A stretch of 64,000 nucleotides of DNA from Paludibacter sp. UBA6032 (GCA_002427885.1 DIZI01000018.1:50996-114995); one strand, 5' to 3'. Numbered from the stretch's first letter, positions 18,717 through 28,629 are shown. Notes: generated by a model from the sequence alone, not told the origin. Program-made: numbers and translations.

Positions 18717-21023
18717 TCAGTTTGAGACTTCTTCCTTGCTTTCAGCCAAAATATGTACTAGTTTGTCGTTTATATACAAATCAATGGCTTCGCCTTTAAT
18801 ATTATGAATAATAATTCTGTTTTTTTCAACCCGGATACTCAGTTGATTGCCCCGGAACAAAATATTGAAAGCGAAAGCACTCCATTTTTCAGGAATATGA
18901 GGTTTTAGATGAAGCTTTTCATCTTTTACCCGCATACCTCCAAATCCCTGTACAATAGTTAACCATGTTCCGGCCATACTTGTAATATGTAACCCATCTT
19001 TAACTTCGTTGTTATAATCATCTAAATCCAACCGGGCTGTTCGTAAATACAATTCATACGCTTTTTGTCTATCTCCTACAGCACTTGCGACAATGGAGTG
19101 CGTGCAGGGAGACAATGAAGATTCGTGAACGGTCAATGGTTCGTAAAATTCAAAATTCTTACGAAGTGTTTTACTATCAAAATCCTCTTCGAAAAAATAC
19201 AGACCCTGAACTACATCGGCTTGCTTTATTAATGAAGAACGAAGAATTCTGTCCCAGGTCCAATGCTGATTTATTGGTAATTGAGATTCCGGAATTTCAG
19301 TAACAGGAGTTAATGTTTTGTCTAAAAAACCATCCTGTTGAAGGAAAATACCCAATTCTTTATTTACAGGAAAATACATATTTTCAATGATATCTTTCCA
19401 TTGAAATATTTCATCATTCGTAAATTGAATGTTTTTTGATAAATCCTCGAATGCTCTGAAATTACTTTGTTTCACTTTATCTATACTTTCGATAGCATAT
19501 TTCAGACACCAGACAGCCATATAATTTGTATACCAATTGTTATTAACATTGTTTTCATACAAATTAGGTCCGGTAACGCCAAGTATCATGAATTTTTTCT
19601 TTTCGGAAGAAATACTAACCCGTTGAGCCCAGAAGCGGGCAATGCCAATCAAAACGGGAAGTCCGTATTCGGTTAAATAGCTTTCATCACCAGTGTACCG
19701 AATATAATTATAAATTGCATAGGCAATTACACCATTCCTGTGAATTTCTTCAAAGGTCATTTCCCATTCGTTATGGCTTTCTTCACCATTAAAAGTAGCC
19801 ACAGGAAAAAGAGCTGCACCGTTTTTAAAGCCCAACTTTTCAGCATTTTGAATGGCTTTAGGTAAATGCCGATAGCGATACAACAACAAATTCCTCGATA
19901 CTTTAGGTGCCGAAGTGCATAAATAAAAAGGAATACAAATTGCTTCGGTATCCCAACGGGTTGCACCGGCATATTTTTCACCGGTAAATCCTTTTCGGCT
20001 AATATTCAACCGGGCATCATTTCCATTATAAGTTTGATTGAGTTGAAAGATATTGTATCGAATGGCTTGTTGTGCAGCAATATCCCCTTCAATGATTATA
20101 TCCGATTGCAACCATTTTTCAGCCCATACAGCCGTATGTTCTTCAAACAATTGGTTCCAGCCCTTCTTCTTTGCAGCAAGTGCCAGAGAACAGGCACGTT
20201 CAGTTAATTCTTCTCTTGGATGATTTAACGAGTTGATTATTGCAACATATTTATTCAAACAAATCGTATCACCGATTCGCACATCCGCACCAACACTAAA
20301 ACCTGCAATTTTTTCTTTTTCAATTTTGGTTGGATTTACATTGAGTTGTTCATTATTTTTATATAAAACATAAGTCAATGCAGCACAAACATGAAAGTCA
20401 TTCCGACGGGTTTGCGCCCATAAATGTGATACATCTTGTTGAGTTTTAGTCTGTAATACATTCCAAAATTGCTCATTATAGTTTGTATGTTGATTTTTAA
20501 CATCACCATCAATCAATGGTAGAAACGAAATACGTCCTTCATAATTTATTGATTTAACAGAATAACTAATGGCGCCAATTTCTGTTTCTGCCATACTTAA
20601 AAATCGTTTTACCGTAACCAGAATCCGATGTCCTTTTAAGGATACAGCTTCAAAAGTTCTTTCCAGAAATCCTTCACGCATATTTAATACACGTTTGAAA
20701 TCCTGAACATCCCACGCGGCCAGGTCCAATCGATCATCATTTAGCCGAATACTTATTCCTGTCCAGTTCGGAGCATTAATTATCTTTTCATTAGTATCCG
20801 AATATCCATTCTTCCAATTTCCTCTTTCGGCACGTTCTGGATAATAAATCCCGGCAATATAGGAGCCCAACATCGTTTCGCCTGAATAATGCTCTTCGAA
20901 ATTTGCCCGTTGACCGATATGACCATTTCCAAGACTAAAAATACTTTCGGATTCCAGTTGTTTATTGGCATGAAAACCCTCTTCGATTATACACCAGGGG
21001 TCATTTTGTAAGTATGTGTTCAT
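18717..21023 (-). CDS. GH65 maltose phosphorylase-like protein lacking the catalytic glutamate
   Basis: 768 residues, the usual length, without a signal peptide (cytoplasmic). Family features: SIFSLGNGHIGQRANFEEHY, GFTGEKYAGATRWDTEA, HNEWEMTFEEIHRN, RSSLIKQADVVQGLYFFEE and the phosphate-site region VHESSLSPCTHSIVAS. Maltose phosphorylases convert maltose and phosphate to glucose and beta-glucose 1-phosphate. The general acid, Glu487 in the Lactobacillus brevis enzyme, is expected in the motif GPNEYENN. Here the sequence is TGPNLYENNVNNNWYTN, with Leu488 (codon at 19560-19562) in its place. Normal catalysis is therefore doubtful. No beta-phosphoglucomutase gene is nearby. It lies 13 bases after the MFS gene and 25 bases before the GH13 gene. 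Confidence 0.88.
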   Translation of the reverse strand: MNTYLQNDPWCIIEEGFHANKQLESESIFSLGNGHIGQRANFEEHYSGETMLGSYIAGIYYPERAERGNWKNGYSDTNEKIINAPNWTGISIRLNDDRLDLAAWDVQDFKRVLNMREGFLERTFEAVSLKGHRILVTVKRFLSMAETEIGAISYSVKSINYEGRISFLPLIDGDVKNQHTNYNEQFWNVLQTKTQQDVSHLWAQTRRNDFHVCAALTYVLYKNNEQLNVNPTKIEKEKIAGFSVGADVRIGDTICLNKYVAIINSLNHPREELTERACSLALAAKKKGWNQLFEEHTAVWAEKWLQSDIIIEGDIAAQQAIRYNIFQLNQTYNGNDARLNISRKGFTGEKYAGATRWDTEAICIPFYLCTSAPKVSRNLLLYRYRHLPKAIQNAEKLGFKNGAALFPVATFNGEESHNEWEMTFEEIHRNGVIAYAIYNYIRYTGDESYLTEYGLPVLIGIARFWAQRVSISSEKKKFMILGVTGPNLYENNVNNNWYTNYMAVWCLKYAIESIDKVKQSNFRAFEDLSKNIQFTNDEIFQWKDIIENMYFPVNKELGIFLQQDGFLDKTLTPVTEIPESQLPINQHWTWDRILRSSLIKQADVVQGLYFFEEDFDSKTLRKNFEFYEPLTVHESSLSPCTHSIVASAVGDRQKAYELYLRTARLDLDDYNNEVKDGLHITSMAGTWLTIVQGFGGMRVKDEKLHLKPHIPEKWSAFAFNILFRGNQLSIRVEKNRIIIHNIKGEAIDLYINDKLVHILAESKEEVSN

Positions 21024-21036
21024 ATTCTTAAAATTT

Positions 21037-22422
21037 TTAAGAGTTTTGTGTCTCGAGATGATTAGCTGTCATTTTTTTGTCTTCAACCCAAATAACGCTA
21101 ATTGCTGCTATTAATAAAAAACAACCAGACATTACTAATGCATAAATTGCCTGAGAGTCAAATATCCGTTTGACTATCATTCCTCCAAATATGCCATTCA
21201 CAATTTGTGGAACAGTAATAAAGATATTGAAAATTCCCATATAAATTCCCATTTTTCTGACAGGTAGAGCTGGAGCTAAAATAGCGTATGGCATAGACAG
21301 AATACTTCCCCAGGCCATACCGACACCTATCATTGAAAAAATCAACGTGGTTGGATTTGTGATAAAATAAATGGATAATAACCCGATGGCACCTGCAGTA
21401 AGTGAAATACTGTGGGTTAACTTTCTTCCAATTTTATGAGCAATAACTGGTAAAAGTAATGCGTAAATCATGGCAACTCCGTTGTAAACTCCAAAGATAA
21501 TTCCCACCCAATTTCCGGCATCCTGATATAGCGATGAACTTGTATCACCAATCGCAACTCCGTAAACATGTTGTGCGACCGCAGGAGTAGTAAAAACCCA
21601 CATACCAAATAAGGCTATCCATGAGAAAAACTGAACTAAACCCAATTGTTTCATAGTCTTTGGCATAGCTACGATATCTTTAAAAATATCTGAGAATTTA
21701 CCTTTCCATTGTTCTCCAGTTACCTCCATTTTACCGTCAAAACTGGCCATCTCTTCCGGTGAGTACTCTTTCGTTGTAAAAACCGTCCAAAGAATAGTGA
21801 CAATCATTACTGCTGCACCTATATAAAACGAGAATACGACATTATCGGGTATTCCACCAACTTGTGCTACTTTTGAAATGCCAAGCCATTCAGCCATTAC
21901 ATAAGGTAACCATGATCCAATGACAGCACCAATTCCGATTAAAAAAGTCTGTATGGAAAAACCCAGAGTACTTTGGTCAACCGGAAGCATATCGGCTACT
22001 AAGGCCCGAAATGGTTCCATTGCCACATTAAAAGAAGCATCCATAATCATCAAAAAACCGGCACCAACAAACATAGCCGGTAAAAAACCGGCTAAAACTC
22101 CGGCGTTAGGCATTAAAATAAGTGCAATAGATGCCATTAATGCTCCAACCAGAAAGAAAGGACGCCTACGTCCCAACCGTGTCCATGTATGATCGGAATA
22201 ATGACCAATTATCGGCTGAATAATCATCCCTGTAATCGGAGCAGCCAACCAGAACCACGAGAGTTGCTCAATATCAGCTCCAAAAGTTTGAAGGATTCGA
22301 CTGGCATTAGCATTTTGCAAGGCATATCCAAACTGAATACCCATGAAACCCATGCTAAGTGAAAGGATTTGGAAAAAAGAGAATTTTGGTTTAGTGTTAC
22401 TTATTACCCGTTTTGCGTTCAT
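21037..22422 (-). CDS. MFS maltose/maltodextrin-type transporter
   Basis: 461 residues with twelve hydrophobic helices. The N-terminal half, with FMGIQFGYALQNANASRILQ, PITGMIIQPIIGHYSDHTW and RLGRRRPFFLVGAL, matches the GPH/SLC45-like sugar carriers found beside maltose phosphorylase genes in Bacteroidota. It should import maltose or short maltodextrins across the inner membrane. It starts 8 bases after the LacI regulator gene, so the two are surely cotranscribed. Confidence 0.9.
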   Translation of the reverse strand: MNAKRVISNTKPKFSFFQILSLSMGFMGIQFGYALQNANASRILQTFGADIEQLSWFWLAAPITGMIIQPIIGHYSDHTWTRLGRRRPFFLVGALMASIALILMPNAGVLAGFLPAMFVGAGFLMIMDASFNVAMEPFRALVADMLPVDQSTLGFSIQTFLIGIGAVIGSWLPYVMAEWLGISKVAQVGGIPDNVVFSFYIGAAVMIVTILWTVFTTKEYSPEEMASFDGKMEVTGEQWKGKFSDIFKDIVAMPKTMKQLGLVQFFSWIALFGMWVFTTPAVAQHVYGVAIGDTSSSLYQDAGNWVGIIFGVYNGVAMIYALLLPVIAHKIGRKLTHSISLTAGAIGLLSIYFITNPTTLIFSMIGVGMAWGSILSMPYAILAPALPVRKMGIYMGIFNIFITVPQIVNGIFGGMIVKRIFDSQAIYALVMSGCFLLIAAISVIWVEDKKMTANHLETQNS

Positions 22423-22430
22423 AAAAGATA

Positions 22431-23441
22431 TTATCTGGTCGTTCCTCTGATGATTAAATTCGTTTTCACAATTTTATTTGTATACTGCCCATGCGTAATC
22501 CCATTTATCTTATCCAATAATAAGCTGGCAGCATTCAGGCCCATTTCAAAACCGTGTTGTTCTACCGTGCTCAACATAGGATCACAGGCTTTTGCCATTT
22601 CTCCATCAGAAAATCCCATGATAGCTACATCTTGTGGTATCCTTAGTTTAGCCAACTTTACAGCATATAATATCCCTGCAGCACAATGGTCATTTATGGC
22701 AAAAAAACCATCGGGTCTGTTTGGTCTGTCTAAAATTTCGGGAGTGATAATGATTGCTTCTTCTCTGGTATCACATACCCGAATCAATGATTCATCCACG
22801 GTAAGATTGTATTTCCGTAGTGCATCCATATAACCGTTTTTTCTGTTTTTGGAAATTTCCAAATGTAGTGGGGAACTGTAAAATGCGATACGTTTACAGC
22901 CGGTTTGGATGAGGTATTCGACGGCAGCAAATGCTCCGGCATAATCATCAACTACTACACGATCTGTGTTAATTCCTATACAAATCCGATCAAAGAAAAC
23001 CAGAGGAATGTCACTATCAATGATTTCCTGAAAATGATCGTAGTTAGTTGTATGTTTCGATAAGCAAGCCAAAACGCCCGAAACCCGGGTGGCAATTAAT
23101 GCTTCAGCATTTCGAACTTCCTTTTCGTAATTTTCACTCGATTGACAGATAATTACATTAAAACCTTCCTGGTTGGCTATTTGCTCAATTCCTGATAGAA
23201 TGGAGGAAAAGAAATAGTGAATAATTTCCGGAACAATAACACCTATTGTATTGTTTTTACTCATACGTAAACTCAATGCCAAAGTATTCGGTTTGTAATT
23301 GAAATCTTTGGCGTACTTATTTACAGAGTCTTTGGTGCTCTGACTAATATCAGGATGATTTTTAAGTGCCCGTGAAACCGTTGAAGGTGAGATATTGAGT
23401 GCTCTGCCAATATCTTTTATTGTTATTTGTGGCTTTTTCAT
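22431..23441 (-). CDS. LacI family transcriptional regulator of the alpha-glucan locus
   Basis: 336 residues. The N-terminal helix-turn-helix and hinge (ITIKDIGRALNISPSTVSRALKNHPDIS) are of LacI type. The periplasmic-binding-protein-like sensor domain (about 60-335) contains NNTIGVIVPEI, VVDDYAGAFAAVEYLI and DVAIMGFSDGEMA. It is divergent from susC, with a 397-bp gap holding a perfect LacI-type palindrome (23631-23644). Similar palindromes precede the T9SS amylase and the starch-binding protein genes. Their position upstream of the promoters suggests it activates, although repression cannot be excluded. The ligand is probably a maltodextrin, by context. Confidence 0.93.
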   Translation of the reverse strand: MKKPQITIKDIGRALNISPSTVSRALKNHPDISQSTKDSVNKYAKDFNYKPNTLALSLRMSKNNTIGVIVPEIIHYFFSSILSGIEQIANQEGFNVIICQSSENYEKEVRNAEALIATRVSGVLACLSKHTTNYDHFQEIIDSDIPLVFFDRICIGINTDRVVVDDYAGAFAAVEYLIQTGCKRIAFYSSPLHLEISKNRKNGYMDALRKYNLTVDESLIRVCDTREEAIIITPEILDRPNRPDGFFAINDHCAAGILYAVKLAKLRIPQDVAIMGFSDGEMAKACDPMLSTVEQHGFEMGLNAASLLLDKINGITHGQYTNKIVKTNLIIRGTTR

Positions 23442-23570
23442 ATTTGAATGAAAGTAATATTTAAAAGAAGGCTGGAAATTATCAAAATAAATTCAAATAT
23501 AATATGCAGGTTTCTACTAGTTTACAATTAATTCCACCTGCAGTTAAATACACTCTTATAATATCCTTTG

Positions 23571-23578
23571 CAAAAGTA
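23571..23578 (-). promoter_or_regulatory. -7 promoter element of the LacI-led operon
   Basis: Minus-strand TACTTTTG matches the Bacteroides -7 consensus TAnnTTTG, about 130 bases before the regulator's ATG. No TTG is present 19 bases upstream. Its first base is 59.5 bases from the centre of the palindrome at 23631-23644. Confidence 0.6.
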
Positions 23579-23630
23579 AAATAGTTTATTCAAATAAAAA
23601 ATTATTTTCGCAATTATTTTAAATTCATAT

Positions 23631-23644
23631 CGCAAACGTTTGCG
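23631..23644. promoter_or_regulatory. LacI-type operator between the regulator operon and susC
   Basis: Perfect 14-bp palindrome CGCAAACGTTTGCG, with the central CG typical of LacI-family operators. It lies nearly midway between the two divergent -7 boxes (59.5 and 62.5 bases). A weaker half-site-like GCAATTTGCG follows at 23658-23667. The rest of the 397-bp gap is A-T rich with no further gene visible. Confidence 0.85.
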
Positions 23645-23699
23645 TAATTATTTCAATGCAATTTGCGAAAACAATGATTCCAAACAATCTTTTATCCCT

Positions 23700-23707
23700 T
23701 ATTTTTG
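23700..23707 (+). promoter_or_regulatory. -7 promoter element of the susCD operon
   Basis: TATTTTTG matches TAnnTTTG and lies 132 bases before the susC start codon. The position where a -33 TTG would be expected (23678-23680) reads TTC. The weak -33 fits a promoter that depends on an activator bound at the palindrome 62.5 bases upstream. Confidence 0.65.
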
Positions 23708-23838
23708 CCATTATAAAATCAATAGCAGCATATGGCTATTAACCGAAGAATTTGAATATTAATGATATAATGCAGTCTCTCTTTGGAGTTGCAGAAGTGG
23801 ACAATAAATTTATTAACTAATTTAAAAAATAAATATGC

Positions 23839-26800
23839 ATGAAAAATTCACACTTTAAGGTAACATTTCGTTTACTCTTAACCGTTTTAGTGATATTTGT
23901 ATTTAGCTCAGCAATTTACGGGCAACAAACATCTATTTCGGGAGTTGTAAAAGATGCCGCAAACGGCGAACCTATCATTGGCGCCAACGTATTTGAAAAG
24001 GGAACAACCAATGGTACCATTACTAATTTAAATGGACAGTTCAGCATTTCGGTTCCTTCCAAAGCCACTTTGGTAATTAAATATGTAGGTTATACTACTG
24101 TTGAAATGTCTGCAGAAGAAAGCAAAAGCTTGGTTATTCAGTTAAAAGAAGATGCAATTGCTTTGGGTGAAGTGGTTGCAATCGGTTATGGTACCATTAA
24201 GAAAAATGATGCAACCGGATCATTAACTGCCATTAAACCTGATAATATGAATAAAGGTTTAACCAATAATGCTCAGGATATGATTATTGGTAAAATTGCA
24301 GGCGTTAATGTTACAACCGGAGGTGGTACTCCCGGAAGCGGTGCTACTATACGTATTCGTGGTGGTTCCTCATTAAATGCCAGCAACGATCCGTTAATTG
24401 TTATTGATGGTTTGGCAATGGACAACGATGGAATAAAAGGTGTCGCCAATCCATTAAGCACAATTAATCCAAATGATATTGAGACATTTACTGTTTTAAA
24501 AGATGCTTCTGCAACTGCTATTTATGGTTCAAGGGCTTCGAATGGTGTCATTATTATTACGACTAAAAAAGGGTTGAAAAATTCAAAACCACGTATATCA
24601 TATAACGGGAATATTTCGGTTAGTACCGTGAAAAAACAATTTGATGTACTAAACGGTGATCAGTTCCGCACATTGGTCGATTCACTATGGGCCAATCCTG
24701 TACCTTCAGATCCTTCAGACCTTAAAAATATAGCTCCAACACAGGTAAGGGGCCACTTAGGAACAGAAAATACTGATTGGTACAAACAAATATTTCAAAC
24801 GGCTATAAGCCATGATCATAACCTAAGTATATCAGGTGGTTTTAAGAATGTACCCTATCGTGTTTCAGCAGGTTATACAAATCAGGATGGTATTGTTAAA
24901 ACTTCAAACTTTGAACGCTTCATGGGAGCATTCAATTTAAGCCCGAGTTTATTTGATGACCATTTGAAAATAAATCTGAATGCCAAAGGAATGTTGGTTA
25001 AAAACCGGTATGCCGATGGTGGAGTTGTTAGTGCTGCTGCCTCAATGGATCCAACACAGCCTGTGACTTCCACCGACCCTATCTTTAAACCTTATGGAGG
25101 CTATTTTCAATGGAGAGCGGTTACCGGAACAACATTAGCAACAGAAAATCCGGCAGCCACTTTAAACAATAAGACTGATGTTTCGAATGCAAAAGATTTC
25201 ATTGGAAATGCAGAATTTGATTATAAGCTTCATTTCTTACCCGAGCTGAGAGCACACCTGAATTTAGGGATGGAGGCCTCAGATGGAATTCAAACCTTAC
25301 ATATTGATAGTACGGCTGAAAGTGATATCCCATACGGACGGCAGGGTTACGAAAGAATTTCAAAGACGAATACTTCTTTAAACTTCTTTCTACAATATAC
25401 AAAGGAATTAGAAAAACATAATTTCGATGCTATTGTAGGATATGAATGGCAACATTTTTATCATCAAGGAAATAATGAATATCAGGGTTTAGTTAAAAAC
25501 GTAGTTAATCCTGTTACAAATGATACCGTTGGATATAATTTTACTTCAAACACATGGAAATCCGAAAGCTATCTTGTATCGTTTTTTGGAAGGTTAAATT
25601 ATTCGTACGATGGAAAATATCTTGCAACATTTACTTTACGTGATGATGGAAGTTCACGTTTTTCTTCAGAAAATCGTTGGGGATTGTTCCCTGCAGCTGC
25701 TGTAGCATGGAAGGTTAATGAAGAAGATTTCTTAAAAGAAACGAATATGTTTTCTGATTTAAAATTACGTTTGGGCTATGGTGTTACAGGACAACAGAAT
25801 TTAAATGGCCCTTTAGTTAAAGATCCGGATTATTCATATATCCCAGTTTATACTCAAAACGTTACAGGAGCGTTTTATCCATTTGGTGATGTTTATTATC
25901 CAACATCAAGACCGGATGCCTACAACAAAAAATTAAAATGGGAAGAAACGACTACCTGGAATGCAGGGCTGGATTATGGCTTCTTAAACAATAGGATTTC
26001 GGGAGCAATTGATTATTATTACCGGAATTCCACCGATTTAATAAATGTTGTAAGTGTTCCTGCAGGTACAAATTTCAAAAATAAGGTAATAAGTAATATT
26101 GGTTCGTTGGAAAATAATGGTTTGGAATTTTCTATTAATGCAAAAGCAATTTCAACCAGAGAATGTACCTGGGAAATTGATTACAATGTTGCTTACAACC
26201 AGAATAAAATTACAAAATTAACAACCGGTGAAGGTGCTGATTATTGGGTAAGCACAGGGGGAACATTCCAGGGTACAACTCAGGTATATAACGTCGGTCA
26301 TCCAACTTATTCCTATTATGTGTATCAACAGAAATACGATGCAGCAGGGAAACCTATTGAAGCAGGAGTTGTTAATCCTAATAGTGCTACGCAAGCAAAA
26401 TATACTAATTTAGATGCTTTTGTTGACAGAAACAATGATGGAATCATAAATGAACAGGATAAGTATTATGATCATAGCCAAAATCCTGATGTTACTATGG
26501 GTCTGTCTTCGAAATTAACCTATAAGAATTTTGATTTGGGTTTTACGTTGCGTGCAAGTATTGGAAATTATATGTATAATGCTGTTCAATCCGGAAATAT
26601 GAACGTTTCCAAAGAAGGTGTTTGGAATGATCTCGGATATTTTAACAATAAACCATTATCATCTTTTGCTGACAACTTTCAGGGAGTTTCTGCATTAGCT
26701 TTCATGTCGGATCATTTTGTACAGGACGCTTCATTTATTCGTTGCGATAATATAACGTTAGGATATAGCTTTAAAAGTTTATTTAAAGGAATCTCAAGTG

Positions 26801-26940
26801 GACGTATTTATGCAACCGTTCAAAATCCATTTGTTTTAACAAAATATTCCGGTTTGGATCCTGAAATTTATGGTGGTATAGATAATAATATTTATCCTCG
26901 TCCAATGATTACAGTATTGGGAATTAACCTTAATTTTTAA
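23839..26940 (+). CDS. SusC-like TonB-dependent outer membrane transporter (alpha-glucan)
   Basis: 1033 residues. It has a signal peptide ending near IYGQQ, then a carboxypeptidase-like regulatory domain (about 35-110, GVVKDAANGEPIIGANVFEK), the plug with IRGGSSLNASNDPLIVIDG and ILKDASATAIYGSRASNGV, and a beta-barrel ending in an aromatic-rich C-terminus (MITVLGINLNF). It imports oligosaccharides into the periplasm with energy from TonB, capped by the SusD-like lipoprotein encoded 12 bases downstream. Starch fragments are the likely substrate because of the GH13 neighbours and shared operators. An ATG at 23834 is out of frame and closes quickly, so 23839 is used. Confidence 0.95.
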   Translation: MKNSHFKVTFRLLLTVLVIFVFSSAIYGQQTSISGVVKDAANGEPIIGANVFEKGTTNGTITNLNGQFSISVPSKATLVIKYVGYTTVEMSAEESKSLVIQLKEDAIALGEVVAIGYGTIKKNDATGSLTAIKPDNMNKGLTNNAQDMIIGKIAGVNVTTGGGTPGSGATIRIRGGSSLNASNDPLIVIDGLAMDNDGIKGVANPLSTINPNDIETFTVLKDASATAIYGSRASNGVIIITTKKGLKNSKPRISYNGNISVSTVKKQFDVLNGDQFRTLVDSLWANPVPSDPSDLKNIAPTQVRGHLGTENTDWYKQIFQTAISHDHNLSISGGFKNVPYRVSAGYTNQDGIVKTSNFERFMGAFNLSPSLFDDHLKINLNAKGMLVKNRYADGGVVSAAASMDPTQPVTSTDPIFKPYGGYFQWRAVTGTTLATENPAATLNNKTDVSNAKDFIGNAEFDYKLHFLPELRAHLNLGMEASDGIQTLHIDSTAESDIPYGRQGYERISKTNTSLNFFLQYTKELEKHNFDAIVGYEWQHFYHQGNNEYQGLVKNVVNPVTNDTVGYNFTSNTWKSESYLVSFFGRLNYSYDGKYLATFTLRDDGSSRFSSENRWGLFPAAAVAWKVNEEDFLKETNMFSDLKLRLGYGVTGQQNLNGPLVKDPDYSYIPVYTQNVTGAFYPFGDVYYPTSRPDAYNKKLKWEETTTWNAGLDYGFLNNRISGAIDYYYRNSTDLINVVSVPAGTNFKNKVISNIGSLENNGLEFSINAKAISTRECTWEIDYNVAYNQNKITKLTTGEGADYWVSTGGTFQGTTQVYNVGHPTYSYYVYQQKYDAAGKPIEAGVVNPNSATQAKYTNLDAFVDRNNDGIINEQDKYYDHSQNPDVTMGLSSKLTYKNFDLGFTLRASIGNYMYNAVQSGNMNVSKEGVWNDLGYFNNKPLSSFADNFQGVSALAFMSDHFVQDASFIRCDNITLGYSFKSLFKGISSGRIYATVQNPFVLTKYSGLDPEIYGGIDNNIYPRPMITVLGINLNF

Positions 26941-26952
26941 CACTTAAATTCA

Positions 26953-28629
26953 ATGAATATGAACAATAAAAATAATAAATTATCATTCATCATCGCTTTG
27001 ATTGTTACAGCTTTTACAACAATATCTTGCGTTGATAATTTAAATGTGATTCCAATTAATCCACAGGTTACCCAAACTTTCAATCAGGATGAAGTATTTG
27101 CTAAAGTATACGCATCTTTTGCATTGACTGGTCAGGAAGGACCTGCCGGTAACGGTGATATTGAAGGTTTGGACGAAGGAAGATTTTCCATCTACCGGTG
27201 TTTATGGAATGTGAACGAACTTTCAACAGACGAAGCTATTTGTTCCTGGAGTGATGCGGAAGTCTTAGAACTTAATTACAATAACTGGTCATCGCAAAGT
27301 ACAATTACAGATGGATTGTATTCCCGATTGTATTTTACGGTTACCTTGTGTAATCATTTTTTAGAACAAACTAACGGACTAACGGATGATATATCCGTTA
27401 AACAACGTGCTGAAGTTCGTTTTTTAAGAGCAACGGCCTACTATTATTTAATGGATTTCTTTGGGAATGTACCTTTTACAGAAGTTGTGAGTTTAACACC
27501 CCCTACTCAAATGAAACGAGCCGATTTATTTGCATGGGTTGAAAAAGAACTTAAAGAATGTTCGGCAGATATGTATGAACCTCGGACAGCACCTTATTAT
27601 CGGGTTGACAAAGCAGCTGCCTGGTTATTATTGTCCAGATTGTATTTAAATGCTGTAGTTTACACATCGGTACCTGCTACTGCAACTGAAGCTGCCGTGG
27701 TAGGAACTCCTCGCTGGGATGATGCTGCAATTTATGCTAAAAGAGTTATTGATTCTGGTTACGTTTTGAATCCGAGCTTTAAACAATTGTTTATGGCCGA
27801 TAATGCTGGAACTATTGATGGTTCAACAGTTAATACTGCTCCACAGGAGATTATTTTCCCAATAGCTGCAGATGGAAAAAAGACAAAAGCCTGGGGAACT
27901 TCACTCTTCCTGATTGCCTCAACTCATTCAACTGGAATGGTACCCTGGGGTACAACAGAGAGTTGGGGAGGAAACCGTGCCCGTGCAACCTTGCTTAAAA
28001 AGTTTTTTACAATCAATCCTTCCGGTACATCTGTTTCAGGATTTTTCAGTGATTCAAAAGATTTAACAACCTCTCTTATTGCAAGTAGCAAAGACAACCG
28101 GGCTTTATTTGATAAATCATCTTTAAGTTTAGGTTTGGCTATTACCGGTCCGACTATCTTTAGACAAGGTTATCAGGTTATTAAATTTACAAATGTCCGT
28201 GCAGATGGAGGAACTACCAGCGACACACAATACACAGATATGGATGTTCCTTTTATGAGAGTAGCTGAAGCATACTTAAATTATGCAGAAGCTGTATTAC
28301 GTGGTGGAGCCGTAGTTAGTGGATATGCAGCCATTGATGCTGTAAATGCTTTAAGAACCAGAGCGAGTGCCCCGGTGTTTAACACAACAACAAATCCATT
28401 AACTTTACCCAAAATATTAGATGAAAGAGCCCGTGAGTTTTTCTTCGAAGGATATCGGCGATCAGACTTGATACGTTTTAATATGTATGGTGGAGCTACT
28501 GGTTATACATGGGATTGGAAAGCGAATGAACCAGCTGGAGTAGATTTCCCTGCAGACTATAACCTATTCCCAATTCCGGCAAATGATTTGAACGCAAATT
28601 CAAATCTGGTACAAAACCCGGGATATTAA
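26953..28629 (+). CDS. SusD-like surface glycan-binding lipoprotein (alpha-glucan)
   Basis: 558 residues with a lipoprotein signal (ALIVTAFTTISCVDNLNV). The TPR-like SusD fold is seen in VKQRAEVRFLRATAYYYLMDFFGNVPF, whose core is the family's RALRA-Y-Y-L-type segment. The C-terminal SusD/RagB motif is in DERAREFFFEGYRRSDLIRF, ending LVQNPGY. It binds the glycan at the outer membrane and closes over the SusC barrel. The gene is followed by a hairpin with a T-tract before the GH13 gene, so expression may be stepped down after the transport pair. Confidence 0.95.
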   Translation: MNMNNKNNKLSFIIALIVTAFTTISCVDNLNVIPINPQVTQTFNQDEVFAKVYASFALTGQEGPAGNGDIEGLDEGRFSIYRCLWNVNELSTDEAICSWSDAEVLELNYNNWSSQSTITDGLYSRLYFTVTLCNHFLEQTNGLTDDISVKQRAEVRFLRATAYYYLMDFFGNVPFTEVVSLTPPTQMKRADLFAWVEKELKECSADMYEPRTAPYYRVDKAAAWLLLSRLYLNAVVYTSVPATATEAAVVGTPRWDDAAIYAKRVIDSGYVLNPSFKQLFMADNAGTIDGSTVNTAPQEIIFPIAADGKKTKAWGTSLFLIASTHSTGMVPWGTTESWGGNRARATLLKKFFTINPSGTSVSGFFSDSKDLTTSLIASSKDNRALFDKSSLSLGLAITGPTIFRQGYQVIKFTNVRADGGTTSDTQYTDMDVPFMRVAEAYLNYAEAVLRGGAVVSGYAAIDAVNALRTRASAPVFNTTTNPLTLPKILDERAREFFFEGYRRSDLIRFNMYGGATGYTWDWKANEPAGVDFPADYNLFPIPANDLNANSNLVQNPGY

